This document shows, piece after piece, positions 1 to 7,119 of a stretch of DNA of 44,604 nt; the stretch's first letter is position 1; each line of letters starts with the position of its first letter. The stretch covers positions 1 through 44,604 of the forward strand of contig JAFPZX010000062.1 in assembly GCA_017417055.1 (NCBI GenBank), in the 5' to 3' direction. The position numbers and the translations under genes were made by a program. The notes beneath the pieces are model-generated. The model was not told where the DNA came from, ran no database searches, and saw only the letters and a program-made list of their open reading frames with translations. The DNA comes from Anaerolineaceae bacterium. Lineage in GTDB: Bacteria; Chloroflexota; Anaerolineae; Anaerolineales; Anaerolineaceae.

Positions 1-44
1 CAAATATAATTTTAGGAACTTCCTATTTTTTTTTCACCAGTTTC

Positions 45-98
45 TTTGAATATATGATACTTGAGCCGCTCCAGAGGCTCAAGTATCATATATTCAAA
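45..98. repeat. Perfect 23-bp inverted repeat (8-nt loop)
   Basis: Arms 45-67 and 76-98 are perfectly complementary around the loop 68-75. The stem is AT-rich apart from GAGCC/GGCTC at its tip. No long T tract follows on the plus strand, so a simple terminator is doubtful. It lies 125 bases upstream of the first antitoxin and could be a mobile-element remnant or an mRNA hairpin. Confidence 0.8.
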
Positions 99-222
99 TT
101 TGCCAGTTTTTCTTTTCTATGGAAATTTGATACGCAGACATTCATCGAAACCTTCATGATGTATTTTTGTTTTCGGATTATCATTATTCCAAAAGACGAA
201 AAAATGTTGAGAGGAAATAGTT

Positions 223-513
223 TTGCCAACAATTGCCCCGGTATCAGATCTCAGAAACTATGGCAGTGTTCTGGAAAAGGTTTCAAAAGGATTCCCTGTA
301 TATTTGACAAGGAATGGACATGGCGTTTACAGCATCCGGGATATGGAAGATGAGGAAAATTTAGAAAAAGCTGAGGCTATGATCCAGCTGCTTTGCGAAT
401 TGAATGCCGGGATCCGTTCCGCAAAGGAAGATGGATGGATTTCGGAAGATAATATGAGATCGTATATTCATAACCTGCGGAATTTACATCAAAAGAAGAA
501 GAAATATATTTAA
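223..513 (+). CDS. Orphan Phd/YefM-type antitoxin
   Basis: This 96-residue protein matches the N-terminal pattern of Phd/YefM antitoxins: MPTIAPVSDLRNYGSVLEKV, then a 'FPVYLTRNGHGVYSI' beta-hairpin, then an acidic helical tail that normally wraps a toxin. The family binds its own operator and neutralises a co-encoded RelE/YoeB- or PIN-type toxin. The start is TTG at 223, supported by a GAGAGG ribosome site about 8 bases upstream. No toxin gene follows directly: the next gene is a second antitoxin at 562. The protein is therefore either an orphan or a co-regulator of the downstream pair. Its stop codon lies inside the palindromic operator of that pair. Family call firm; partner unknown. Confidence 0.78.
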   Translation: MPTIAPVSDLRNYGSVLEKVSKGFPVYLTRNGHGVYSIRDMEDEENLEKAEAMIQLLCELNAGIRSAKEDGWISEDNMRSYIHNLRNLHQKKKKYI

Positions 514-547
514 TAGCTAATTTAAGGTATAATAATATTAGCTATTA
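511..547 (+). promoter_or_regulatory. Palindromic operator/promoter of the antitoxin-PIN operon
   Basis: Perfect inverted arms TAATAGCTAAT (511-521) and ATTAGCTATTA (537-547) flank a consensus -10 TATAAT at 528-533. The -35 position (505-510, TATATT) is weak. The left arm overlaps the stop codon of the upstream antitoxin. An inverted repeat around the -10 box is the expected geometry for autorepression by a Phd/YefM antitoxin. That function is inferred. Confidence 0.7.
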
Positions 548-561
548 CAAAGAGGTACATT

Positions 562-804
562 ATGGAAATGACAACTGCAACCGCAACAGAAATGCAAAAT
601 AATTTTGGCAGGTATTTGAATTATGTTATTGATGGGAATGAAGTGATCCTGACAAAAAATGGAAAGGAAGTAGCTCGCCTGATTCCACGAAAATCTGTCG
701 TTGCCAGTTTAACCGATTCTCTTACCGGTATTTTGAAAAATGAAACAGATGCGGAAGATGAAAGGGAATGGGAGTTGACAAGGAAATATGCGGGTGTTCA
801 TTGA
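562..804 (+). CDS. Phd/YefM family antitoxin (paired with PIN toxin)
   Basis: This 80-residue protein has the Phd/YefM N-terminal DNA-binding fold: TATEMQNNFGRYLNYVIDG, then 'EVILTKNGKEVARLIP'. An acidic C-terminal tail (about residues 55-80) is the usual toxin-binding segment. An AAAGAGG ribosome site lies about 7 bases upstream of the ATG. The gene overlaps the next ORF by 17 bases, as is common for co-translated antitoxin-toxin pairs. The palindromic operator immediately upstream fits autoregulation. Its partner is the PIN-domain protein at 788-1195. Phd-like antitoxins paired with PIN toxins are well known, so the role is reasonably secure; the target is not. Confidence 0.85.
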   Translation: MEMTTATATEMQNNFGRYLNYVIDGNEVILTKNGKEVARLIPRKSVVASLTDSLTGILKNETDAEDEREWELTRKYAGVH

Positions 805-1195
805 TGGCAATGTGATTTTGGATGTGCTGCAAAATCGGAAGCCTTTTGTTATCGACTCAGCCCTTATTTGGAAGTTGTGCGAAGCAGAAAAATTGGAAGG
901 GTATGTTTCATCTTTAACCTTTGCTAATCTGGTTTATGTGATGAGGAAAGAACTTACCCCGGAAAATATTGATGATATATTAAAAAAGTTATTGCTTATT
1001 TTCAGATTTGCTGATTTGACCGCAGATGATTTGAACAAAGCTGCATCTATGCATTGGATTGATTTTGAGGATGCAGTCCAATGTATGATTGCTAAACGAA
1101 TTCATGCGTATTATATCATTACCAGAAATATCAAAGATTTTAATCAAAGTCCGATAACGGCACTATCTCCTTCCGAATTTCTTCTTAAAATGTAG
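788..1195 (+). CDS. PIN-domain toxin (VapC-like ribonuclease)
   Basis: This 135-residue protein has PIN landmarks: an N-terminal hydrophobic strand ending in Asp6 (MRVFIDGNVILDVL), an acidic cluster around residues 92-95 (IDFEDAVQ) followed by a helix, and a late Asp (ITRNIKDF, about residue 117) after a Thr-Arg-Asn motif. PIN toxins are Mg-dependent RNases that usually cut tRNA or rRNA. The segment SSLTFAN near residue 41 stands where many PIN proteins carry a catalytic Glu, typical of the Ser-bearing subgroup. The start overlaps the antitoxin by 17 bases. RNA target not predictable here. Confidence 0.8.
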   Translation: MRVFIDGNVILDVLQNRKPFVIDSALIWKLCEAEKLEGYVSSLTFANLVYVMRKELTPENIDDILKKLLLIFRFADLTADDLNKAASMHWIDFEDAVQCMIAKRIHAYYIITRNIKDFNQSPITALSPSEFLLKM

Positions 1196-1291
1196 CTGTT
1201 CAGAATCCACAGCGACGCACATGGGGACAAGTACACTTGTACGGGCTGCGCCGCACAAAATACCAGTCCCTACGTGCTCCGTTCTGAATAG
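1196..1291. repeat. MITE-like element with CTGTTCAGAA ends
   Basis: The 96-bp segment begins CTGTTCAGAA and ends TTCTGAATAG, and has GC-rich internal short palindromes (around GTACACTTGTAC). Related ends occur in the hairpin at 13563-13609, and its interior resembles 6655-6715. It lies between the PIN gene and the ABC operon. No coding capacity. Confidence 0.55.
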
Positions 1292-1333
1292 ATACCTCAG
1301 AATTTAAAAGAAATGTGCCTGGCAGACCGGCAC

Positions 1334-1370
1334 ATTTCCGATTTCTGATTTCTTATTTCTGATTTCTCAG
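1334..1370. repeat. Degenerate heptamer repeat tract
   Basis: About five 7-bp units of the type TTTCTGA (TTTCCGA, TTTCTGA, TTTCTTA, TTTCTGA, TTTCTCA) run directly into the stop codon of the ABC ATPase gene. Comparable 7-bp-phased tracts with other base content occur at 5343, 5466, 13484 and 27084. Confidence 0.65.
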
Positions 1371-2479
1371 AACAGCTGCCGCTTGGCGCGTTCCTTTTCG
1401 GCTTCCTCGTCATCCACAGGGTACCACATGGGATCGACGAAGCGGACGGCACAGGCGTCGCCCTGGGCAAAGCGCACGCGGTGCGGTGTCTGGATCTTCA
1501 CCAGCTGTTCGCCTACCGGGACGAGATATTCGGTGCGGTCCGTCAGGAAGATGCGCTTTTCGATGCGGGATTTGAATCCCTCTTCCGTTGCGGGCAGCAG
1601 CTCGATTTCATTCGGTCGGGTGGCGACCACCATCTGCGCAGCGGCATCTTTCGGGATCTCCAGCTTGATGGCCTGAGAACCGTCGCCGCGCGGGTAAACC
1701 TTGCCTTCCCGGACATCCACATTGATAAAAGTAGACTCCCCGAGGAAGTTGTGCACAAAGCGGTTGACCGGTTTGTTGTAAAGGTTTTCCGGTGTATCGA
1801 TCTGCATGATCTTTCCCATATCGCAGACCATCATCCGGTCGGAAATCGCCATGGCTTCGGACTGGTCATGTGTCACAAAAATGATCGTGAATCCGAATTC
1901 CCGCTGCAGTTCCTTGATCTCAAAGCGCATGGTTTCCCGCAGCTTCGGGTCCAGGTTGGAAAGCGGCTCATCCAGCAGCATCACCTTCGGGTTGGTCACG
2001 ATGGCGCGGGCCAGCGCGATACGCTGCTGCTGACCGCCGGAGAGGTCACTCGGATAAACATTCTCAAGTCCGGTGAGGCTGGTGTGCTTCAGCGCCTTGT
2101 TGACCCGTTCCGTCACCTCGGAGTTGGAGACCTTCTGAATACGCAGCGGGAAGGCTACGTTTTCGAAGACATTCATGTGCGGCCAGACCGCGAAGGCCTG
2201 GAACACCATGCCCAGTCCCCGTTCTTCCGGCGGAACATAGAGGTTCTTGGACGAACTTGAAACCAACCGTCCGCAGAGCTCGATTTCCCCTTCGGTGAGG
2301 TCTTCAAACCCGGCGATCATGCGCAGGGTGGTAGACTTGCCGCAGCCGGAGGGCCCGAGGAAGGAAAAACATTCTCCCTCATGCACCGCTAAATTAAAAT
2401 TATCGACAGCGACAATGTCGCCAAGGGTCTTGGTGGCAAAGCGTTTGGTCACATTACGCAGGATAACCTGATCAGCCAT
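1367..2479 (-). CDS. ABC transporter ATPase (FbpC/PotA type)
   Basis: This 370-residue ATPase energises import by the neighbouring fused permease. Motifs in order: Walker A GPSGCGKST near residue 43, Q-loop 'VFQAFAVWPHMNVFEN', signature LSGGQQQR, Walker B VMLLDEP with 'LSNLDPKLR', and the switch His in IFVTHDQSEAM. The C-terminal 130 residues form a TOBE-like regulatory domain as in FbpC/PotA/MalK ATPases. It is the last gene of the operon and starts one base after the permease stop. A second ATPase at 4182-5324 belongs to the same operon, so the complex may use a heterodimer. Substrate not determined. Confidence 0.9.
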   Translation of the reverse strand: MADQVILRNVTKRFATKTLGDIVAVDNFNLAVHEGECFSFLGPSGCGKSTTLRMIAGFEDLTEGEIELCGRLVSSSSKNLYVPPEERGLGMVFQAFAVWPHMNVFENVAFPLRIQKVSNSEVTERVNKALKHTSLTGLENVYPSDLSGGQQQRIALARAIVTNPKVMLLDEPLSNLDPKLRETMRFEIKELQREFGFTIIFVTHDQSEAMAISDRMMVCDMGKIMQIDTPENLYNKPVNRFVHNFLGESTFINVDVREGKVYPRGDGSQAIKLEIPKDAAAQMVVATRPNEIELLPATEEGFKSRIEKRIFLTDRTEYLVPVGEQLVKIQTPHRVRFAQGDACAVRFVDPMWYPVDDEEAEKERAKRQLF

Positions 2480-2480
2480 C

Positions 2481-4178
2481 TTACACCCCCTTCCGTTCCT
2501 TGGTGATTTCGGTGACGATCGTGTTCAGGATAATGATGATCACGATTGCCACAGATGCCAATGCCGCTGCCTGCGGGATCATACCGGCGTCGCGCAGACT
2601 GTAGATCTTCACACCCAGCGTCATGGTCTTCGGACCGTAGAGCAGGATGGACGTCGTCACTTCACGCATGGCCGGCAGGAAGATCAGGAAGAAACCGGAG
2701 ACCATGGCCGGACGGATCAGCGGGAGCGTGATATCCGACAGGGACTCCGTATGAGAAGCGCCGCAGACACGCGCTGCCTCCTCCAGCGAGGAATGGACCT
2801 GAAGCAATGCTGCGGAACTTGTCTTCATGGAGAAGGAGAGGTAGCGGGCGATATAAGCCACCAGGATGATCCACAGCGTGTTATACAGTGAAATGCCAAA
2901 AATGGCGCCGGACCAAGCCAGGATCACGCCGATGGAAAGCACCGTGCCCGGGATAGAATAAGGCAGGACGGAAACCACTTCCAGAACTTCTTTCCCCTTC
3001 GGTTTGATCTTCTGCACCACGTAAGCCACCAGCGTTCCGAGGAACATGGAGATCACACCGGCGCTGATGGAAAGGATCAGGGAGTTCTTGATGGAGTCCA
3101 CTGTCCCGTTCATGTTGAAGACCTTCTGGTATTGGGCGAAGGTGAAATTCTCGAACTTCAGCGGCAGACCGTAAGCCTTGATGAAGGAGATGAGGAAGAT
3201 CATCACCAGCGGGACCAGTACGATCAGGACAAGCGTGAAGATGGCCAGGATCAAAAGCGGGATCTTCGCGCCGCGCAGCTTGATGAGCGTCGGACGCATG
3301 GACTTACCCTTGATGATGTCGTAGGATCCCGAAGAAAGGATCTTGTTTTGCAAAATCAACGCGATTGCCACGACTACGACCAGCATCACCGAAAGTGCGG
3401 CACCCTGTCGGATGCCTTCAAAGGACCCGGTCGAATTGTAGATGACCGCGTAAATGCGGGTCGGCAGCGTGTAAATTCCCTGCGCATACCCCAGGATGGA
3501 CGGCACACCGAAGTGGGCCAAAGATGTTGTCAAAATCAGCAAAGCCCCTGCAGAAATGGAGGGTTTCATCAGCGGAAGGGTGATCTTCCAGATGACGGTG
3601 CTCTGTTTGGCACCGGCGATGCGGGCGGATTCTTCCAGCGTCGGGTCCATACGTTCCAGCGCGGAGACCACCTGCATAAAGACAAACGGGAAGTAATAGC
3701 TCACTTCCACAAACACAATGCCCCAGATAGAGTTGATGTTGAATGGCATTTTTGACAAGCCGAAGGTGGTGCGCAGCCAGCGGTTCAGGTAGCCGGAGCG
3801 GCCGTTGAGCAGCAGGTCCCAGGCCATCGCACCGAGAAACGGCGGGAACATGTACGGGATGTTGAAGAGTGCCCGCATCAGGCCTTTGGCCGGGATGTCG
3901 GAGCGTCCCAGCAGCCAGGCATAAAACACGCCCATGATGGTCCCGATGATGGTGGTCAGGATGGCGATCTGGACCGTGTTCCACATGGCGGAGAGGTTTT
4001 TGGAATCTGTCATCTGAGAGGTGAACAGATCCAGAGAGAATTTGCCTTCAAAGAAAAAGGCGTTGTAAACGATCATAAAGATCGGAATCACAACGATGAT
4101 CAGCAAAAGAATAAAGCAGACCACCGTCAGGATCGCGTCCATATTCAGTTTGCGTTCGTTATCTTTCGCGGCTGCCAT
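2481..4178 (-). CDS. Fused double ABC permease (FbpB/ThiP type)
   Basis: This 565-residue inner-membrane protein has about 12 predicted hydrophobic segments and an internal duplication. Each half carries an EAA loop that docks an ATPase: EESARIAGAKQSTVIWKITL in the first half and EEAARVCGASHTESLSDITL in the second. Fusion of two permease units in one chain is usual in FbpB, ThiP and related anion/ferric importers. The gene sits between the two ATPase genes, 1 base from one and 3 bases from the other, so translational coupling is likely. With two fused halves and two distinct ATPases, each EAA loop could contact a different ATPase. Confidence 0.9.
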   Translation of the reverse strand: MAAAKDNERKLNMDAILTVVCFILLLIIVVIPIFMIVYNAFFFEGKFSLDLFTSQMTDSKNLSAMWNTVQIAILTTIIGTIMGVFYAWLLGRSDIPAKGLMRALFNIPYMFPPFLGAMAWDLLLNGRSGYLNRWLRTTFGLSKMPFNINSIWGIVFVEVSYYFPFVFMQVVSALERMDPTLEESARIAGAKQSTVIWKITLPLMKPSISAGALLILTTSLAHFGVPSILGYAQGIYTLPTRIYAVIYNSTGSFEGIRQGAALSVMLVVVVAIALILQNKILSSGSYDIIKGKSMRPTLIKLRGAKIPLLILAIFTLVLIVLVPLVMIFLISFIKAYGLPLKFENFTFAQYQKVFNMNGTVDSIKNSLILSISAGVISMFLGTLVAYVVQKIKPKGKEVLEVVSVLPYSIPGTVLSIGVILAWSGAIFGISLYNTLWIILVAYIARYLSFSMKTSSAALLQVHSSLEEAARVCGASHTESLSDITLPLIRPAMVSGFFLIFLPAMREVTTSILLYGPKTMTLGVKIYSLRDAGMIPQAAALASVAIVIIIILNTIVTEITKERKGV

Positions 4179-4181
4179 GAC

Positions 4182-5324
4182 TTATGCTCCTTTCCCGAAC
4201 AAGCTGAATTTCTTCTTTTTCTTTCCCTCTTCGGCAGTGACGACTTTTTCCGGTGGTTTGGGGTCGTAATAATGCGGGTTCATAAAGGTAACACCAATCT
4301 CCTCCCCCTCACCCGGTGTGCCGTAAAGACGAGCGGCCAGCATATCCTGCTGCACACGGATCTCTTTCTGCCCCAGCTTGAGGAAGTAGTTATATTCACT
4401 GCCGAGGAAGACCCGGCTGTTCACTTTTGCCCGCAGCGGGGATTGGGGATCAAACACCACGTCGTTCAGGCGGACGCCCAGCTCTTTTCCCGCGATATTT
4501 TTGTTCTCCGGGTTCAGTGAGGGCGGCAGCGGCAGCCTGGTGCCGCAGTCCAGGCAGTACTTTCCGTTTTCAGAAACCACCGGGATAAAGTTGGAAACAC
4601 CGATGAATTCAAAGACAAAACGGTTGGCCGGATTCAGGATGATATCTTCATCCGAACCGAACTGGCAGAGACTGCCGTCCGGCTGCATGATAGCCATTTT
4701 GTCACAGAGCTGCAGGGCGGACTGCTGGTCGTGAGTGATATACAGGATGGTTGCGCCCAGGCGGTTTTGGATCATGCGGATCTCCAGCAGCATCTCTTCG
4801 CGCAGCTTGGCGTCCAGATTGGTGATCGGTTCGTCCATCACCACCACGTCGGAGTCGGTCACCAGGGCACGGGCAATCGCCACGCGCTGCTGCTGTCCGC
4901 CGGAAAGCTGGCTGGGCAGATGGTTGGCATACTCCGTCATGCGGACCTGTTCCAGTGCGTGCATGGCGCGTTTCTGGATCTCGTCCTTGGGACGGCGCTG
5001 TTTTTTCAGCGGATAGGATACATTTTCAATAACGGTCATATGCGGCCAGACCGCGTAATCCTGAAAGACAATACCGATATTGCGTTTTTCCGCCGGGACA
5101 TTGATGCGCTTTTTCGCGTCAAAAAGCACTTTGTCGCCGACGGTGATCGTACCGGTCTCCGGCTTGTTGAGACCGAGCAGCGCGCGGACCAGAGTGGTTT
5201 TTCCGCATCCGCTGGGCCCGACAAGACAGACGATTTGTCCGCTTTCAACTTCAAGCGAGAAGTCCTTCAGAACCATGTGGTCGCCGTAACCGACCGTGAT
5301 GTTCTCAAAGCGTACATTTGCCAT
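4182..5324 (-). CDS. Second ABC transporter ATPase of the operon
   Basis: This 380-residue ATPase has Walker [10 protein letters not shown] (36-44), signature LSGGQQQR, Walker B VVVMDEP with 'ITNLDAKLR', a switch His in ILYITHDQ, and a C-terminal TOBE-like region. The ATG at 5324 is chosen because GAAGGAAA lies just upstream; the reading frame stays open for 29 more codons, but those fall in repeat DNA. A Lys/Gly-rich tail ([13 protein letters not shown]) ends the protein. It is distinct from the ATPase at 1367-2479, so this operon encodes two non-identical ATPases for one permease chain. Confidence 0.88.
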   Translation of the reverse strand: MANVRFENITVGYGDHMVLKDFSLEVESGQIVCLVGPSGCGKTTLVRALLGLNKPETGTITVGDKVLFDAKKRINVPAEKRNIGIVFQDYAVWPHMTVIENVSYPLKKQRRPKDEIQKRAMHALEQVRMTEYANHLPSQLSGGQQQRVAIARALVTDSDVVVMDEPITNLDAKLREEMLLEIRMIQNRLGATILYITHDQQSALQLCDKMAIMQPDGSLCQFGSDEDIILNPANRFVFEFIGVSNFIPVVSENGKYCLDCGTRLPLPPSLNPENKNIAGKELGVRLNDVVFDPQSPLRAKVNSRVFLGSEYNYFLKLGQKEIRVQQDMLAARLYGTPGEGEEIGVTFMNPHYYDPKPPEKVVTAEEGKKKKKFSLFGKGA

Positions 5325-5342
5325 AGGGTTTCCTTCGGAAAC

Positions 5343-5391
5343 AGTTAGGAGTGAGGAGTAAGAAGTCAGGAGTGAGTGGTGAGGAGTGAAT
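5343..5391. repeat. Degenerate heptamer tract (AGTGAGG type)
   Basis: Seven 7-bp units (AGTTAGG, AGTGAGG, AGTAAGA, AGTCAGG, AGTGAGT, GGTGAGG, AGTGAAT) fill the gap between the binding protein and the ATPase gene. The 7-bp phase is exact over 49 bases. Confidence 0.75.
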
Positions 5392-5465
5392 GTCTCATAA
5401 CAAACCTGCACTCCTCATTTCCCTCTATCCTCACACCTGACTATACATATTCACTTTTTACTGAC

Positions 5466-5545
5466 ATCTAACTTCGAACGTCTAACGTCTTACGTCATAC
5501 GTCTTACGTCTGGCCACTGACAACTGGCCACTGACTGCTAACAAC
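5466..5545. repeat. Degenerate heptamer tract (CTTACGT/CTGGCCA types)
   Basis: Roughly eleven 7-bp units run from TCTAACTT to the stop codon of the binding-protein gene. The first part is CTAACGT/CTTACGT-like; the second is CTGGCCA/CTGACAA-like. The phase stays at 7 while the unit sequence changes. Confidence 0.75.
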
Positions 5546-6528
5546 TATTTATTGAAAATCCCGTTGAACTGTTCCAGATAAGCGCCGGTGTTTTCAGCAA
5601 GGTCGTTGAAGTCAACAGGGAGGTTGATGGCGGCGATGGAAGAGGTGTCCACTTTCATTTCCACGTCATCGCGGACGGAAACCAGGTTGTTGGCGACGAG
5701 GAGTTCCTGACCTTCCTTGGAAAGGATGAAGTCATAAAGCTTCTGAGCGTTTTCAACGTTCTGGCTGTCTTTGAAGATGCCCAGCGGGGAGGTCATGGTG
5801 ATGACATCTTCATCGGTGTAGTGGAAGGCCATCGGGGAACCTTCGGCAATCAGGTTGGCGGAGACATAGTCCAGGCAGATACCGACTTCGTAGGAACCGG
5901 CGGCGACGGCGTTATGGGTCGCGGTGGTGCCGGATTCCAGCAGGATTCCGTTGTCGCGCAGGGCTTCGAAATAGGCAGGGCCGTATTTTTCATTCTGCAT
6001 CATGGCAGCCATCCAATATTGGGTGGTGGAAGCCTGGGAGGGGTCGGTCATGACCAGCTGATCCTTCCATTTCGGGTCAAGCAGGTCGTTCCAGTTCTTC
6101 GGGGCGTCGGCTTCATCGACAAGCATGGAAGACCAGGCGATGCCCATGGTCACCAGACGGGCAGCGGTGTAGTAGCCATCCTTGTCGATGTAGATATCGG
6201 CGATGTGGTCAGCTTCCGGTGAGGAATACTGCTGCAGCCAGCCCGCGGCTTTGAATTCTTCATAGTCGGAGGGGTCGCCGGTCCAGATGATGTCGGCTTC
6301 GATCTTACCGGCCTGGGCTTCGGTGGTGACTTTGGTGATCACTTTACCGCCGGAGGCATAGTAATATTCCATGTCGATGTCGGGATACGCAGCTTCAAAG
6401 GCTTTTTCGATCGCCATCAGCTGATCTTCCTGCATGGAGGAATAAAGCATGACTTTGCCATCCGCATAAACTGCCGCGGTGCAGAACAGCACACAAAGCG
6501 CTAATACAAGAACAAGCATTTTTTTCAT
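5545..6528 (-). CDS. ABC substrate-binding protein (AfuA/FbpA-like)
   Basis: This 327-residue secreted protein has an N-terminal signal peptide (MKKMLVLVLALCVLFCTAAVYA, likely cut after AVYA), then the class-1 ferric/2-aminoethylphosphonate binding-protein fold: 'VMLYSSMQEDQLMAIEKAFE', 'ADIIWTGDPSDYEEF', 'KNWNDLLDPKWKDQLVMTDP'. No convincing lipobox is seen. Classic iron FbpA proteins carry adjacent Tyr ligands near residue 195; here the comparable region has a single Tyr (GICLDYVSAN). Ferric iron is therefore only one possibility, with phosphonates, phosphosugars or another anion also open. It is the first gene of the operon, with GGAG six bases before the ATG. Confidence 0.88.
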   Translation of the reverse strand: MKKMLVLVLALCVLFCTAAVYADGKVMLYSSMQEDQLMAIEKAFEAAYPDIDMEYYYASGGKVITKVTTEAQAGKIEADIIWTGDPSDYEEFKAAGWLQQYSSPEADHIADIYIDKDGYYTAARLVTMGIAWSSMLVDEADAPKNWNDLLDPKWKDQLVMTDPSQASTTQYWMAAMMQNEKYGPAYFEALRDNGILLESGTTATHNAVAAGSYEVGICLDYVSANLIAEGSPMAFHYTDEDVITMTSPLGIFKDSQNVENAQKLYDFILSKEGQELLVANNLVSVRDDVEMKVDTSSIAAINLPVDFNDLAENTGAYLEQFNGIFNK

Positions 6529-6577
6529 AAGTTTTCTCCTTTTTGTTTCTGATATCGAAACGACTTAATGTAATTAA

Positions 6578-6606
6578 ATCTTATCATGTCCGTTCCGATT
6601 CGTCAA
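6578..6606 (-). promoter_or_regulatory. Promoter of the ABC uptake operon
   Basis: On the minus strand, -35 TTGACG (6601-6606) and -10 TAAGAT (6578-6583) are separated by 17 bases, giving a leader of about 43 bases. The leader carries a short inverted repeat GTTTC/GAAAC (about 6545-6561) that could be an operator. Sequence-based prediction only. Confidence 0.6.
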
Positions 6607-6809
6607 GAAAGAATTTTGCCGTTACGAAAATAAGACAGAAATTATTATTCCAAAGCACATACGGGACCGGTACCGAGTGCCGCGTCAGCCGACACGAGCG
6701 TGCCAGTCCCTATAAAAACGCTGTCCCGATGAGATGTTCCGATTGATGAAAAAACGCACACGAGGTCGAGCCGGTATCGGCTTCGTGAAACAGCGTGTCA
6801 GTGAAAGAC

Positions 6810-6856
6810 CCTGCTCGGTAAGATACGAGCTGCGCTCGATTTAGATGCGGAGCAGG
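6810..6856. repeat. 47-bp palindromic repeat, copy 1
   Basis: It begins CCTGCTC and ends GGAGCAGG, with an inner ACGAGCTGCGCTCG palindrome. A related copy lies inverted at 11964-12010. Confidence 0.6.
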
Positions 6857-6910
6857 AACTGTTTTCCCATGTCCAGCTCAGCAATATTGGCGAATGTGTG
6901 AACAGTAACT

Positions 6911-6929
6911 TAAGGAAACGCCGATTAAT
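6911..6929 (+). repeat. Solo family-A terminal repeat
   Basis: The sequence TAAGGAAACGCCGATTAATG differs by about one base from the family-A end AAGGAAACGCTGATTAATTC. No partner end is seen nearby. Confidence 0.55.
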
Positions 6930-6947
6930 GGCTATTTGCGTGAAAAG

Positions 6948-7013
6948 AGTCAATGCAACCAGTTCTGTTGACTCAAGTATGAGTCAACGAAAACAGGTCA
7001 CTTTGACTCAAGC
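6948..7013 (+). repeat. Flanking repeat, left copy (ttgactcaag...gagtcaacg)
   Basis: It contains GTTGACTCAAGTATGAGTCA (imperfect inverted repeat), then ACGAAAACAGGTC and TTGACTC. The same string occurs inverted at 11920-11957. The two copies enclose the three glycan-type genes at 7120-11874. Confidence 0.7.
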
Positions 7014-7119
7014 AAATTTTCAATACTTCCTTATATATGAACGTAACAAGTATGAATATTACGGCACCTCTAACAATTTTTCGTATTATCAGATATAATT
7101 CAGAAAAAATTGAGGCAGC

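Larger units (their letters stand above)
6607..7119. other. Gene-free repeat-rich region
   Basis: No convincing gene is seen. The region holds a degenerate GGGAC/GTCCC repeat (about 6655-6730, related to 1196-1291), a palindromic block (6810-6856), a solo family-A terminal repeat (6911-6929) and an agtcaa/ttgactc repeat (6948-7013). A possible -10 TATAAT near 7093-7098 precedes the gene at 7120. Confidence 0.6.

Noticed and set aside
54-353. Open frame overlapping the first antitoxin
   Set aside because: It begins inside the hairpin, is out of frame with the conserved antitoxin and has no ribosome site.
5343-5545. Possible CRISPR array in repeat tracts
   Set aside because: Units are 7 bp and degenerate, with no spacers and no cas genes in the window.
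5545-6528. Firm call as ferric iron-binding FbpA
   Set aside because: The adjacent Tyr pair expected for iron binding is not evident, so the substrate is left open.
6543-7098. Two short open frames in the gap before the GtrII-like gene
   Set aside because: They run through repeat DNA and show no protein-like pattern.
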